DNA of 7,404 nt from Betaproteobacteria bacterium UBA6910 (GCA_002451065.1 DKBC01000340.1:1-7404), one strand, 5' to 3'; counted from the first letter of the stretch, positions 1-6,980 are shown. The notes: generated by a model from the letters alone, not told the origin. Numbers and translations are program-made.

Positions 1-573
1 GGCGACGACGTCATGCGTGGAGACGACGGAGCCGACACCTTGCTCGGCGGACCCGGCAATGACCGCCTCTACGGAGAGAGTGCCGGGCGGCTCCACGGCG
101 ATGGCCTGCCGGTTCAGTTCCCGGGTGACGATTACTTGGACGGCGGCGACGGGAATGACGAACTCGTGGGTGAGGAAGGCGGCGACACGCTGTTCGGCGG
201 CGCCGGTAACGATGTGCTTCTCGGTGACGGGAGTCATGTGCGCGAAGCCCTGCACGGCAACGATTATCTCGATGGCGGAGAGGGTGACGATTATCTGCGG
301 GGATTCGGCGGCGACGATCATCTGGCGGGAGGCGACGGCAGCGACGTGCTGCTCGGGGAGGCAGGGAACGATTTTCTCGACGGAGGCGACGGCGAGGATC
401 GGCTCCTGGGCGGGGCGGGTGATGACATCGTTGTGGGGGGGGATCGAAACGATTACCTCGAGGGGGGTCCGGGCAACGACCAGATCTTTGGCGGCGCGGG
501 TGACGACGTGCTGGAGGGGGGCTTAGGCGAGGACGTCCTGGTAGGCGGCGCGGGGTCAGACACCTACATCCTG
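1..573 (+). repeat. RTX nonapeptide block 1
   Basis: A long run of GGxGxDxLx nonapeptides (for example GGAGNDVLLGD and GGPGNDQIFGG). It is interrupted by two short irregular spacers at about 85-125 and 225-260, and closes with the GGAGSDTYIL motif that typically ends an RTX block. It begins before the window, so its full size is unknown. Confidence 0.92.
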
Positions 574-3500
574 GACTGGGGCATGGAAAACGACGTCATC
601 GAGGACTCCGGGGCCGAAGGCAACGTGCTGCGCCTGCAGGGCGGAATGGGATTCGACGAGTTGGTGGGTACCCGCGAAGGGGACGACCTCAGGTTGCGAC
701 TTCGCCATAGCGGCGAAGGGGTGTTGATTCGCGACTTTTTCCTGGCTCCCCAGGCCTGGCGGGTGGAGGCCGCTGAAGGAGGCCCCCTGGCAGTAGAGGA
801 CTTTATAGGATGGGAACCGGTGACAGTGGCGCCCACCAGCGCCGACGCGGCGCGGGAGGCGTTTAAGGCGGAGCTGACCACGGCCTACCAAGCCGCGGTC
901 CTTTCCTCCGGCTTCCAGCGAAGCGGCGCCGGGACTTTCGATCTCGTGACCGGCTACGCCAGTGGCGACTATTCGGTCACGAACCATACTGTCAACAGTT
1001 TCCTGATCTCTCCCCGAAGCGCGGAAGCGGCGGAGGTGCAAACCGGAACCGACTACAGCTTCCTGCTCGCGAGTCATTCACGCGAGGCATCCCTGATACC
1101 GCCAGCGACAGTCGTCGTGCGAGAGACCTATGAATATCGGGAAAGCGTGACCGTGGAGGAGCTTTTCGCAAGCGCGCTCGATGACACGATTGCGGTCGCG
1201 GGAAACGGCATCGTAGATGCCGGATCCGGAAACGACATCATCGACGCGACGGGCTGGACCGACGGCCCCTATACCCTGTCCAGCGGGCGCGCGGGAGGGA
1301 TTCTCGGATCGTTTCTCTACGGCAACGAGGGAGATGACCGGGTGTTCGGAAGCGACGGGGACGATGTCCTCTCGGGAGGAGCCGGGAACGACGCGCTCGA
1401 TGGACGCGGTGGCGCCGATCGGTACGTCTACTGCGCTGGCGAGGCCGGGAACGACGCCGTGCTCGACACCGGAGGAATTGACCAAAGCGGGTACCAGGCG
1501 TGGTACTACCAGCGGCAAGGCATTTCTGATTGGGAACAGCGGTTGGAGTTCGGAGACAGGTACAACTTCTACGCCGCCGAGATTTTCGGGGGCTACTTTG
1601 CCACGATCGAAGGGGGTATCGCGGTGCTTGAAGGCCGGGGTTTAAGCCTCGATGCCTTTCAGGCCGCAGGCGGAACGATACGGTACATCGAGCCACTCGA
1701 TACTCTTGCGCCGGCCGTTGCCGCCAACGATTACGCAGCCATGGCGCCCCTCTATGAGGCGGGGCTGATTGAGCGGGACACGATACAACTTCCAGTAGGT
1801 GTCACTCTCGAAGGGCTGAGCCTCTCGTGGACGGAAACCCTGAGCAGCGGTGTCATCACGCCGTACGCCGCGTTGCGGGTTTCCTGGGGCACCGGGAGCG
1901 TTGACGTTCTCATCCCCCACTCCGACGACCTACTGGGGACGGGAATCGAGAATTTCATGCTGGCCGATGGCGATTCCGTCGCCCTGGGGGAGATGATCGC
2001 GTTGGCGCCGCCCCCTACGACCTTCGATCCCCAGAATCTCGACAACGTCATCGAAGGAACAGACGCGAACGAAACGATCTGGGGTGCGGCAGGAAATGAC
2101 GAATTGACCGGTGGAGGCGGACGCGATTCCCTTGCGGGCGGATTGGGCAACGACGTGCTGCGCGGCGGCGCCGGCGGCGACTGGCTAGGCGACACCGAGG
2201 GCCGAAACGTGCTGGAGGGCGGTGCCGAGGACGACCAGATCCACGCCGGCGGCGCCAGCCTGGTGGCGGGGGGAACCGGGAGCGACCGGATTGTGCTGGG
2301 CGGTCCCAACGCGATCCTGGCGTTCAGTGCCGGTGACGGACGGGACACGGTGGACCTGTGGAGTGGCGCTGGCGAGCCATTCGCCATTTCCCTGGGCGGG
2401 GGCCTGGGCGTCCAAGAGATGACGCTCGCGCGCGAAGGCTATGACCTGGTGCTCGAGTTTGGCGGAGATGATTCCATCCGCTTGTCCGGGTACTGGGATC
2501 GAACCGGAGCAGCGATCCTGCTGCAGGAGATCGGTGCCACGGTGCGGACCTACGATCTCTCGGCGGCGCTGGCCCCCCTGGGCGGATTGAATGGTGCGGA
2601 TCCCTGGCAGGCCCACTGGAGACAGGCGGCGGATCTCGCGGGGCAACTGGTGAACGAGGTCGCCGATAGGGCGCTGGGCGGGGCGATCGCCTATGCCTAC
2701 GCGACCACAGGTTCCACGGAAGCGCTGCCGGCGGAAGCGATCCGCGAGCTGCTGGCGAGTTCCGATTTCGGTGTCGCGGCGCAACCCGTCGCAGACCGCC
2801 CGCCCGCGGTGATCGCCGGCACCGCCGGCGCCGACAGTCTAACGGGTACCGCTCTGGCGGACACCCTGGCCGGAGGTCCCGGTAACGACACGCTGGCGGG
2901 AGGCGCGGGGAGCGACACCTACCTCTTCAACCTTGGCGACGGCGTGGACAGCATCATTGACTCGGCGAGCACGGCGGAACCGAACGCGGTGGTATTCGGC
3001 GCCGGTATCACGCCGGAGATGCTATCGCTGGGGGTGGGCTCCCTGCTCCTGCGGGTCGGGAGCCGCGGCGATGCGATCCACCTCGACCCTTTCGACCCCG
3101 TCGATCCGTTCGGGCCGCACGCGGTGGACGAGTTCCGGTTCGCCGACGGCACGGTGCTTTCCTACGGGCAACTGCTGGCCCGGGGCTTTGACATCGAGGG
3201 CACCGGGGGCGCGGACACCCTGGTCGGCACTGCGCTCAACGACCGCATGCTGGGTCTTGGCGGCGACGATATCCTCGAGGGCGGCGAGGGGGACGACGTG
3301 CTGGACGGCGGTATCGGGGACGACTTGCTGTCGGGCGGCGCGGGCAATGACACCTACCGCTTCGGCCCGGGAGCGGGCCAGGACCGGATTCAAGAGCTGG
3401 AATCCGGGGGCACCGACCGCTTGCTGCTGGATGCCTTGCCGGGGGCGGTAGTGGTGACCCGCTCCGAGGCGGACCTGAATATCACGCTCGTGGACAGTGG

Positions 3501-4803
3501 CGACACCGTCTCCATAATCGGGGCATCGGGCATCGAAGCCACCGAATTCACCGACGGCACGGTGTGGGATGAAGCGACGCTACTGAACCGGTTGAACGAT
3601 CCGCCGACCGTCGCGAAGCCGATCGGGAGCGTGAGCGTTACAGCGGACGCGCCGTTTACCTATACCATCCCGGAGACCACGTTCTTCGACCCAGACTCCT
3701 GGGATGAGTTGATTTATTCGGCCTCGCTCGCCGACGGCTCGGCGCTGCCTGCTTGGTTGAGCTTTGATCCGGTCACTCGACGCTTCAGCGGCACCGCGGA
3801 CGATCCGCTGCAAGTTTATGAGTTGCGGGTGACAGCCACCGACCGGGCGGGCGCCAGCGCAAGCGACGTCTTTGCGTTACACGTCGCGGCTGCGCCGGTG
3901 CGCGAGCTGCGGGGCGGTTGGTGGCACGACGCGCTCAACGGCGGCGACGGGCGCGACCACCTGTCGGGGCTCGCCGGGAATGATCGGCTATATGGCGGCG
4001 GCGGGTCGGATTTCCTGGAAGGCGGCTGGCATGCGGACTTGCTGGACGGCGGCGCAGGGCGTGACGTGCTGGATGGCGGCGACGCCGGAGACTTCCTGCG
4101 GGGCGGGGAAGGCAACGACCTGCTCCTCGGCGGCAGGGGCAACGACACGCTGGCGGGCGGCGCCGGCGCGGACTTCATCGCCGGCGGCAAGGGCAACGAC
4201 ACGCTGCACGTGGGAATCGGGGACGTGATCGCGTTCAGAGCCGGTGACGGGTGGGATACCCTGCGTTTCGAGAACGACGGGCCGGCAACGCTCTCCCTGT
4301 CCGGGGTCGAACCCGGCTCCCTCAAGCTTCGGCGGCGGGGCAATGACCTGGAGTTGACGGTGAAAGGCACTCAGGAGCGCCAGCCGCTATGGCGCAACTG
4401 GTTCCGCAGCTTCCTGCACGCCGATTCCGGGGGCGACAGGCTTGTTCTCAAGGACTGGTACGCAGCGGCCCAGCCACCGGTCTCGCGGCTCCAGCTTATC
4501 GGCGAGTCGGTGGAAACCTTCGATTTCGCCAAGGCCGTCGCGAGACTCGACGCGGCACCGCATCCGCGCGGGCCCCTGAACGAGTGGAATCTCGCCGACG
4601 CGCTGCTGGACGCGCACCTTGCGTCGTCGGGCAACGAGGCGCTGGGTGGCGGGTTGGCGGCCCGTTACGCGGCGGGGGGCAGTCTCGCCGGCCTCACGAT
4701 CGGCGCGGCGCAGTCGGTGCTCGCGGACGCGCGGTTCGGGGCCGAGGCCCAAGCACTCGCTCCGCCGGCGGGGCTGCAGGACGATCTTCTGAGGTTGTCG
4801 TAG
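1..4803 (+). CDS. Large RTX (calcium-binding nonapeptide repeat) protein, type I secretion substrate, 5' partial
   Basis: The frame is open from base 1 (GDDVMRGDDGADTLLGG), already inside RTX repeats. The ATG at base 13 is therefore an internal Met, and the real start is upstream. Counting codons from base 1, the order is: RTX block 1-191; haemolysin-type linker about 197-255; unrecognised region about 260-397; RTX 401-480; unrecognised region about 480-675; RTX 681-785; linker; helical module A 831-931; RTX 937-982; linker; RTX 1064-1127; linker; CADG-type domain 1199-1296; RTX 1301-1405; linker; helical module B 1485-1600. Repeats follow GGxGxDxLx with GND or GDD turns, which in this family bind calcium and fold outside the cell after ABC-type export. 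The acidic, almost cysteine-free composition (one Cys, codon at 1432) fits. No catalytic or pore-forming domain is visible, so adhesin, S-layer or toxin roles remain open. hlyD follows after four bases. Confidence 0.95.
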   Translation, partial: GDDVMRGDDGADTLLGGPGNDRLYGESAGRLHGDGLPVQFPGDDYLDGGDGNDELVGEEGGDTLFGGAGNDVLLGDGSHVREALHGNDYLDGGEGDDYLRGFGGDDHLAGGDGSDVLLGEAGNDFLDGGDGEDRLLGGAGDDIVVGGDRNDYLEGGPGNDQIFGGAGDDVLEGGLGEDVLVGGAGSDTYILDWGMENDVIEDSGAEGNVLRLQGGMGFDELVGTREGDDLRLRLRHSGEGVLIRDFFLAPQAWRVEAAEGGPLAVEDFIGWEPVTVAPTSADAAREAFKAELTTAYQAAVLSSGFQRSGAGTFDLVTGYASGDYSVTNHTVNSFLISPRSAEAAEVQTGTDYSFLLASHSREASLIPPATVVVRETYEYRESVTVEELFASALDDTIAVAGNGIVDAGSGNDIIDATGWTDGPYTLSSGRAGGILGSFLYGNEGDDRVFGSDGDDVLSGGAGNDALDGRGGADRYVYCAGEAGNDAVLDTGGIDQSGYQAWYYQRQGISDWEQRLEFGDRYNFYAAEIFGGYFATIEGGIAVLEGRGLSLDAFQAAGGTIRYIEPLDTLAPAVAANDYAAMAPLYEAGLIERDTIQLPVGVTLEGLSLSWTETLSSGVITPYAALRVSWGTGSVDVLIPHSDDLLGTGIENFMLADGDSVALGEMIALAPPPTTFDPQNLDNVIEGTDANETIWGAAGNDELTGGGGRDSLAGGLGNDVLRGGAGGDWLGDTEGRNVLEGGAEDDQIHAGGASLVAGGTGSDRIVLGGPNAILAFSAGDGRDTVDLWSGAGEPFAISLGGGLGVQEMTLAREGYDLVLEFGGDDSIRLSGYWDRTGAAILLQEIGATVRTYDLSAALAPLGGLNGADPWQAHWRQAADLAGQLVNEVADRALGGAIAYAYATTGSTEALPAEAIRELLASSDFGVAAQPVADRPPAVIAGTAGADSLTGTALADTLAGGPGNDTLAGGAGSDTYLFNLGDGVDSIIDSASTAEPNAVVFGAGITPEMLSLGVGSLLLRVGSRGDAIHLDPFDPVDPFGPHAVDEFRFADGTVLSYGQLLARGFDIEGTGGADTLVGTALNDRMLGLGGDDILEGGEGDDVLDGGIGDDLLSGGAGNDTYRFGPGAGQDRIQELESGGTDRLLLDALPGAVVVTRSEADLNITLVDSGDTVSIIGASGIEATEFTDGTVWDEATLLNRLNDPPTVAKPIGSVSVTADAPFTYTIPETTFFDPDSWDELIYSASLADGSALPAWLSFDPVTRRFSGTADDPLQVYELRVTATDRAGASASDVFALHVAAAPVRELRGGWWHDALNGGDGRDHLSGLAGNDRLYGGGGSDFLEGGWHADLLDGGAGRDVLDGGDAGDFLRGGEGNDLLLGGRGNDTLAGGAGADFIAGGKGNDTLHVGIGDVIAFRAGDGWDTLRFENDGPATLSLSGVEPGSLKLRRRGNDLELTVKGTQERQPLWRNWFRSFLHADSGGDRLVLKDWYAAAQPPVSRLQLIGESVETFDFAKAVARLDAAPHPRGPLNEWNLADALLDAHLASSGNEALGGGLAARYAAGGSLAGLTIGAAQSVLADARFGAEAQALAPPAGLQDDLLRLS
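1201..1440 (+). repeat. RTX nonapeptide block 2 (degenerate start)
   Basis: Starts with weak repeats (DAGSGNDIIDAT), passes through a glycine/serine-rich spacer, and then has three or four good repeats (GNEGDDRVFGSDGDDVLSGG). It closes with GGADRYVYCAGEAGND. The only cysteine visible in the RTX protein lies in this closing motif, in the codon at 1432. Confidence 0.85.
2041..2355 (+). repeat. RTX nonapeptide block 3
   Basis: Opens with the usual DNVIEGTDANETIWG entry motif. Regular repeats follow (GGLGNDVLRGG), then degenerate ones lacking some aspartates (GRNVLEGG, GGASLVAGG). It ends in FSAGDGRDTVDL, the calcium-binding exit motif seen before haemolysin-type linker domains. Confidence 0.88.
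2491..2793 (+). other. Helical C-terminal-type module, copy A (internal)
   Basis: About 100 residues, rich in Ala and Leu and predicted largely helical. It contains VRTYDLSAALAPL, then ALGGAIAYAY, then a tail ending in DFGVAAQPV. The same order of motifs recurs at the very C-terminus of this protein (copy B). From memory, similar ALGG-AYxY segments sit near the C-termini of other large RTX proteins. Here, unusually, the module is followed by three more RTX blocks. Confidence 0.6.
2809..2946 (+). repeat. RTX nonapeptide block 4 (short)
   Basis: Four or five repeats opening with IAGTAGADSLTG and closing with GGAGSDTYLFNLGDG, followed by a haemolysin-type linker up to about 3180 that contains FRFADGTVLSYGQL. 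It follows copy A of the helical module directly, as if a second RTX protein started here. Confidence 0.88.
3189..3381 (+). repeat. RTX nonapeptide block 5
   Basis: Six or so clean repeats from DIEGTGGADTLVGT through GGEGDDVLDGG to GGAGNDTYRFGPGAG, then a linker with EFTDGTVWDEATLL leading into the cadherin-like domain. Confidence 0.9.
3595..3888 (+). other. CADG/He_PIG-type cadherin-like domain within the RTX protein
   Basis: About 98 residues beginning NDPPTVAKPIG, with FTYTIPETTFFDPD, then LPAWLSFDPVTRRFSGT, and ending VTATDRAGASASDVFALHV. This is the characteristic signature of dystroglycan-type cadherin-like domains, an immunoglobulin-like beta sandwich that binds calcium or carbohydrate in some surface proteins. 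It suggests an extracellular adhesive or structural role for the host protein; that role is inferred. Confidence 0.82.
3901..4215 (+). repeat. RTX nonapeptide block 6
   Basis: About ten repeats, several with non-consensus residues (GGWHADLLDGG, GGDAGDFLRGG), ending GKGNDTLHVGIGD. A haemolysin-type linker follows (GDGWDTLRF, then LRRRGNDLELTV), carrying an unusual basic/aromatic insert of about 20 residues near 4369-4430. Confidence 0.9.
4453..4800 (+). other. Helical C-terminal module, copy B, probably containing the secretion signal
   Basis: The last roughly 116 residues of the RTX protein. Motifs in order are VETFDFAKAVARL, ALGGGLAARY, SLAGLTIGAAQSVL and RFGAEAQAL, ending LQDDLLRLS. The order parallels copy A at 2491-2793. 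Type I substrates carry an uncleaved secretion signal in roughly the last 60 residues; the small/hydrophobic, acidic tail here is compatible with that, but the signal itself is inferred. Confidence 0.6.
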
Positions 4804-4807
4804 CGCC

Positions 4808-6181
4808 ATGGCGACATTCACGACCTTCGACCGCATCAGGCGCCTGAAAGCAGAGGCGCTGGACTTCGCGCCCGGCATCCTGCGCATCCAACGGCAGCCT
4901 CCCGCGCCGCTCCCAAGGCTGGTGGCCTACGCCGTGCTGGCTCTTTCCGGGGCCCTGCTCGCATGGTCGGCGTTTGGGCGACTGGACATCATCGCTGTGG
5001 CGCCGGGCAAGCTGGTCCCCCAGACCCACCTCAAGATCGTGCAGCCCACCGAGGCCGGGATCGTCCAGGCAATACTGGTGAAGGAGGGCGAGGCTGTGTC
5101 CGCAGGGCAGGTGCTGATGCGCATGGACGCCGCGCTTGCCCGGGCCGACAGCGGGGCACTGCAGACGGATCTGGCGCGCCGCTCGCTGCAGCTGCGGCGC
5201 ATCGACGCGGAGCTGGCTGGCGTCGAGCTTAAGGGTGAAGGCAGCGATCCCTTCGAGCACCTGGCCCAGGTGAAGGCCCAGCAGGCGGCGAACCGTCGGA
5301 CCCACGAGGACGCGCTCGCCCAGGAGCATGCGGCGCTCGTGCGGGCCCGCCAGGAGCTGTCAACGGCCCGGGCGCTGCAGGAGAGGGTCCGCCAGTCCCT
5401 CGGCCTTTACCGGGAGCGCGAGGCCGCCTTCGAGACCCTGGGCAAGGAAGGCTTCGCCGGCAGGATCATGGTGCTGGAGAAGCAGAAGGAGCGCATGGAG
5501 AAGGAGCAGGAACTGGAGGCCCAGGGCCACGCGGTGGCGGCGCACCAGGCGGCCATCGCGCAGTCGGAGAGGCGCATCGCCCAGATCAAGTCCGGTTACC
5601 GTCAACAGCTTCATAACGAGCGCGCCGAGGCGCTGGCGGAATTCCAGCGGCTGGAGAGCCTGTGGGCCAAGCAGCAGCACCGCAACATCCTGCTGGAGCT
5701 CAAGGCCCCCGCGGCCGGCGTCGTCAAGGATCTCTCGACCCACACGGCCGGGACCGTGGTGCAGCCGGGAACGGTGCTCCTGACCCTGGTGCCCCTGGAC
5801 GAGCCGCTGCACGCCGAGGTCTGGGTGCGCAACGAGGACGTGGGCTTCGTGCATCCCGGCCAGGGCGTGAAGCTCAAGCTCGCCGCCTACCCGTTCCAGA
5901 AATACGGCCTGGTCGAGGGTGAAGTGATCCGGGTGGGCGCCGATGCCAGCGAGCCTGCGTCCGGCGGAGCGCGGGAGGCGCCGGCGATTAACCCGCCGAC
6001 CCTGAGCTACCGCGCGGTGGTTGCCCCGAGGACCCAGACGCTGATGGTGGATGGCAAGCCCCAGCGCCTTGCGGCGGGGATGCAGGTGGCGGCGGAAATC
6101 AACCTGGGCTCGCGCACCGTGCTCGAGTACCTGCTGTCGCCGGTGCAGAAGATGGTGCAGGAGGCGGGGCGAGAGAGATAA
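4808..6181 (+). CDS. hlyD: HlyD-family membrane fusion protein (type I secretion periplasmic adaptor)
   Basis: A complete protein of 457 residues, the usual HlyD length. It bridges the inner-membrane ABC exporter and the outer-membrane channel. Visible parts: a cytoplasmic N-terminus of about 36 residues; one transmembrane helix at about 38-56; the first lipoyl-like half at about 78-107 (VQPTEAGIVQAILVKEGE); a long Gln/Glu/Arg/Ala-rich coiled-coil hairpin at about 108-295; the second lipoyl half from 298 (LKAPAAGVV); a beta-barrel region at about 330-430; and the family C-terminal signature LGSRTVLEYLLSPVQK near 434-449. The ATG at 4808 is four bases after the RTX stop. Only a weak GAGG at 4791-4794 lies upstream, 13 bases from the start, so translational coupling to the RTX gene is likely. 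No hlyB-type ATPase gene lies beside it. The symbol denotes the family; the organism's own gene name is unknown. Confidence 0.95.
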   Translation: MATFTTFDRIRRLKAEALDFAPGILRIQRQPPAPLPRLVAYAVLALSGALLAWSAFGRLDIIAVAPGKLVPQTHLKIVQPTEAGIVQAILVKEGEAVSAGQVLMRMDAALARADSGALQTDLARRSLQLRRIDAELAGVELKGEGSDPFEHLAQVKAQQAANRRTHEDALAQEHAALVRARQELSTARALQERVRQSLGLYREREAAFETLGKEGFAGRIMVLEKQKERMEKEQELEAQGHAVAAHQAAIAQSERRIAQIKSGYRQQLHNERAEALAEFQRLESLWAKQQHRNILLELKAPAAGVVKDLSTHTAGTVVQPGTVLLTLVPLDEPLHAEVWVRNEDVGFVHPGQGVKLKLAAYPFQKYGLVEGEVIRVGADASEPASGGAREAPAINPPTLSYRAVVAPRTQTLMVDGKPQRLAAGMQVAAEINLGSRTVLEYLLSPVQKMVQEAGRER

Positions 6182-6261
6182 GTCCCTGGCCGGGGAGCGA
6201 GATTGGCATCCCGTGCGGTCAAAGGTATTCGGAGAAATGCGACCCTGGCTTCTTTGATCAA

Positions 6262-6279
6262 AAACATGGTCTGTCCCCA
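6262..6279. repeat. GGTCTGTCCCC-type intergenic repeat motif
   Basis: The 128-base gap between hlyD and the Rhs fragment holds AAACATGGTCTGTCCCCA. From memory, GGTCTGTCCCC (or GGGGACAGACC on the other strand) recurs in intergenic DNA of many proteobacteria, often near REP-associated or other transposases. Only one copy is seen here, so this is a recognition by motif, not a demonstrated repeat. No convincing rho-independent terminator is visible in this gap for either convergent unit. Confidence 0.35.
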
Positions 6280-6309
6280 ATTACGCAGGGTATAGCGCAA
6301 TGGTGACGT

Positions 6310-6495
6310 CTAAGCCCGAGGGATCCGTCCACCGTAACGGATTTCACGGACATAGGCGTAGGTGTTAATGCCGCCGGCGAGCCCGAGCGGATCACTCTGC
6401 ACATACCGCCCCGTGCCCGGATCGTAGTCGCGGAAGTAGTTGTAGATGTTGGGGTACGCAGTCGTAGATATATACGGCCACTCGTATCTGCAGAA
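6310..6495 (-). pseudogene. Orphan fragment of the Rhs repeat-associated core domain
   Basis: On the minus strand the frame is open from 6495 to a TAG at 6310-6312, with an in-frame TGA just upstream at 6496-6498. About 34 residues (6349-6450) match the end of the Rhs core: [15 protein letters not shown], then [17 protein letters not shown]. Family members normally continue with a G-x-NP segment and the DPxGL motif that marks the toxin boundary. Here the match stops at YAYV and is replaced by [12 protein letters not shown] and a stop. No start codon or ribosome binding site is evident. It lies directly downstream of the candidate immunity gene, the usual place for displaced rhs tips. Confidence 0.85.
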
Positions 6496-6500
6496 TCATC

Positions 6501-6980
6501 TCATCGTGCTAGCAGTGCTTCCAACTTTTCACGAGCAGCGGGTTTGTCTGACAACGGATAGCTTTCGATTACCGGTCGATCTACACCTAAACGGCAATCC
6601 CCTTCAGCTTTAGTTGCTTCGATATTGCGATAGTCGCACCGGAGGTCTTTCTCGCCAGGGGTCTTGTCTAAACTGGCGCGCAAACGACCGTTCTCAAAGT
6701 ACAGGACCATTATCTTGGCACCATCCTCTGACCACATGGTTTGGCAGCCTGTGTAGTCCTCTGTTACTCGTCTCGGAAACACAAAGAAGTACTGGCCATG
6801 ATTCGAGTTTGCTCCAGACTCTATTGGGGGCTTGGAAAGCGTGCAGTTTTGACCAACAGCGAATATCGCGTCGAAATTTGTGGAGCCGGCAAACGCGTGC
6901 GTTACACCCAGCAGCACCGCAGTGATTAGAACCCAAGACATCAAGGCAAGTCTCCCAAGTCTTATTGTGAGCATAGGCAT
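6501..6980 (-). CDS. Secreted hypothetical protein, candidate immunity protein for the adjacent Rhs-type toxin
   Basis: 159 residues. The N-terminus has Arg7 and Arg10, a hydrophobic stretch at about 11-27, and an AFA site suggesting cleavage after residue 31, so the product should be periplasmic. The mature part has four cysteines (46, 79, 115, 129), enough for two disulfides, and the segment TGCQTMWSEDGAKIMVLYF. I do not recognise the family with certainty. Its start overlaps the end of the toxin fragment by 19 bases (13 if the second ATG at 6974 is used), as in coupled toxin/immunity pairs. AGGAG at 6984-6988 is only three bases from the first ATG and nine from the second, so Met3 may be the true start. 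GC is clearly lower than in the secretion operon. The immunity role is inferred from position and export signal. Confidence 0.75.
   Translation of the reverse strand: MPMLTIRLGRLALMSWVLITAVLLGVTHAFAGSTNFDAIFAVGQNCTLSKPPIESGANSNHGQYFFVFPRRVTEDYTGCQTMWSEDGAKIMVLYFENGRLRASLDKTPGEKDLRCDYRNIEATKAEGDCRLGVDRPVIESYPLSDKPAAREKLEALLAR

Noticed and set aside
13..15. ATG at base 13 as the start of the RTX gene
   Set aside because: The frame is open and reads RTX-like residues before it (GDDV); no ribosome binding site precedes it. The gene continues upstream of the window.
1..573. CRISPR-like or tandem DNA repeat array
   Set aside because: The periodicity is about 27 bases with diverged sequence in one open frame; it is explained by nine-residue RTX repeats.
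556..1518. Long minus-strand open frames opposite the RTX gene (also 1752-2784, 3022-3393 and 3816-4370)
   Set aside because: They mirror the GC-rich repeat coding of the RTX gene, have low-complexity Ser/Pro/Arg compositions and show no domain or ribosome binding site.
6182..6245. Rho-independent terminator after hlyD
   Set aside because: Only a weak TCCC/GGGA pairing around 6182-6196 and no T tract follow; not supported.
5360..6280. 306-residue minus-strand frame opposite hlyD
   Set aside because: His/Leu/Arg-rich antisense shadow of a clear HlyD protein with coiled-coil periodicity; no recognisable motif.
6614..6925. 103-residue plus-strand frame opposite the candidate immunity gene
   Set aside because: No ribosome binding site or domain; the minus-strand gene has a signal peptide, Shine-Dalgarno and a coherent neighbour, so it is the coding strand.
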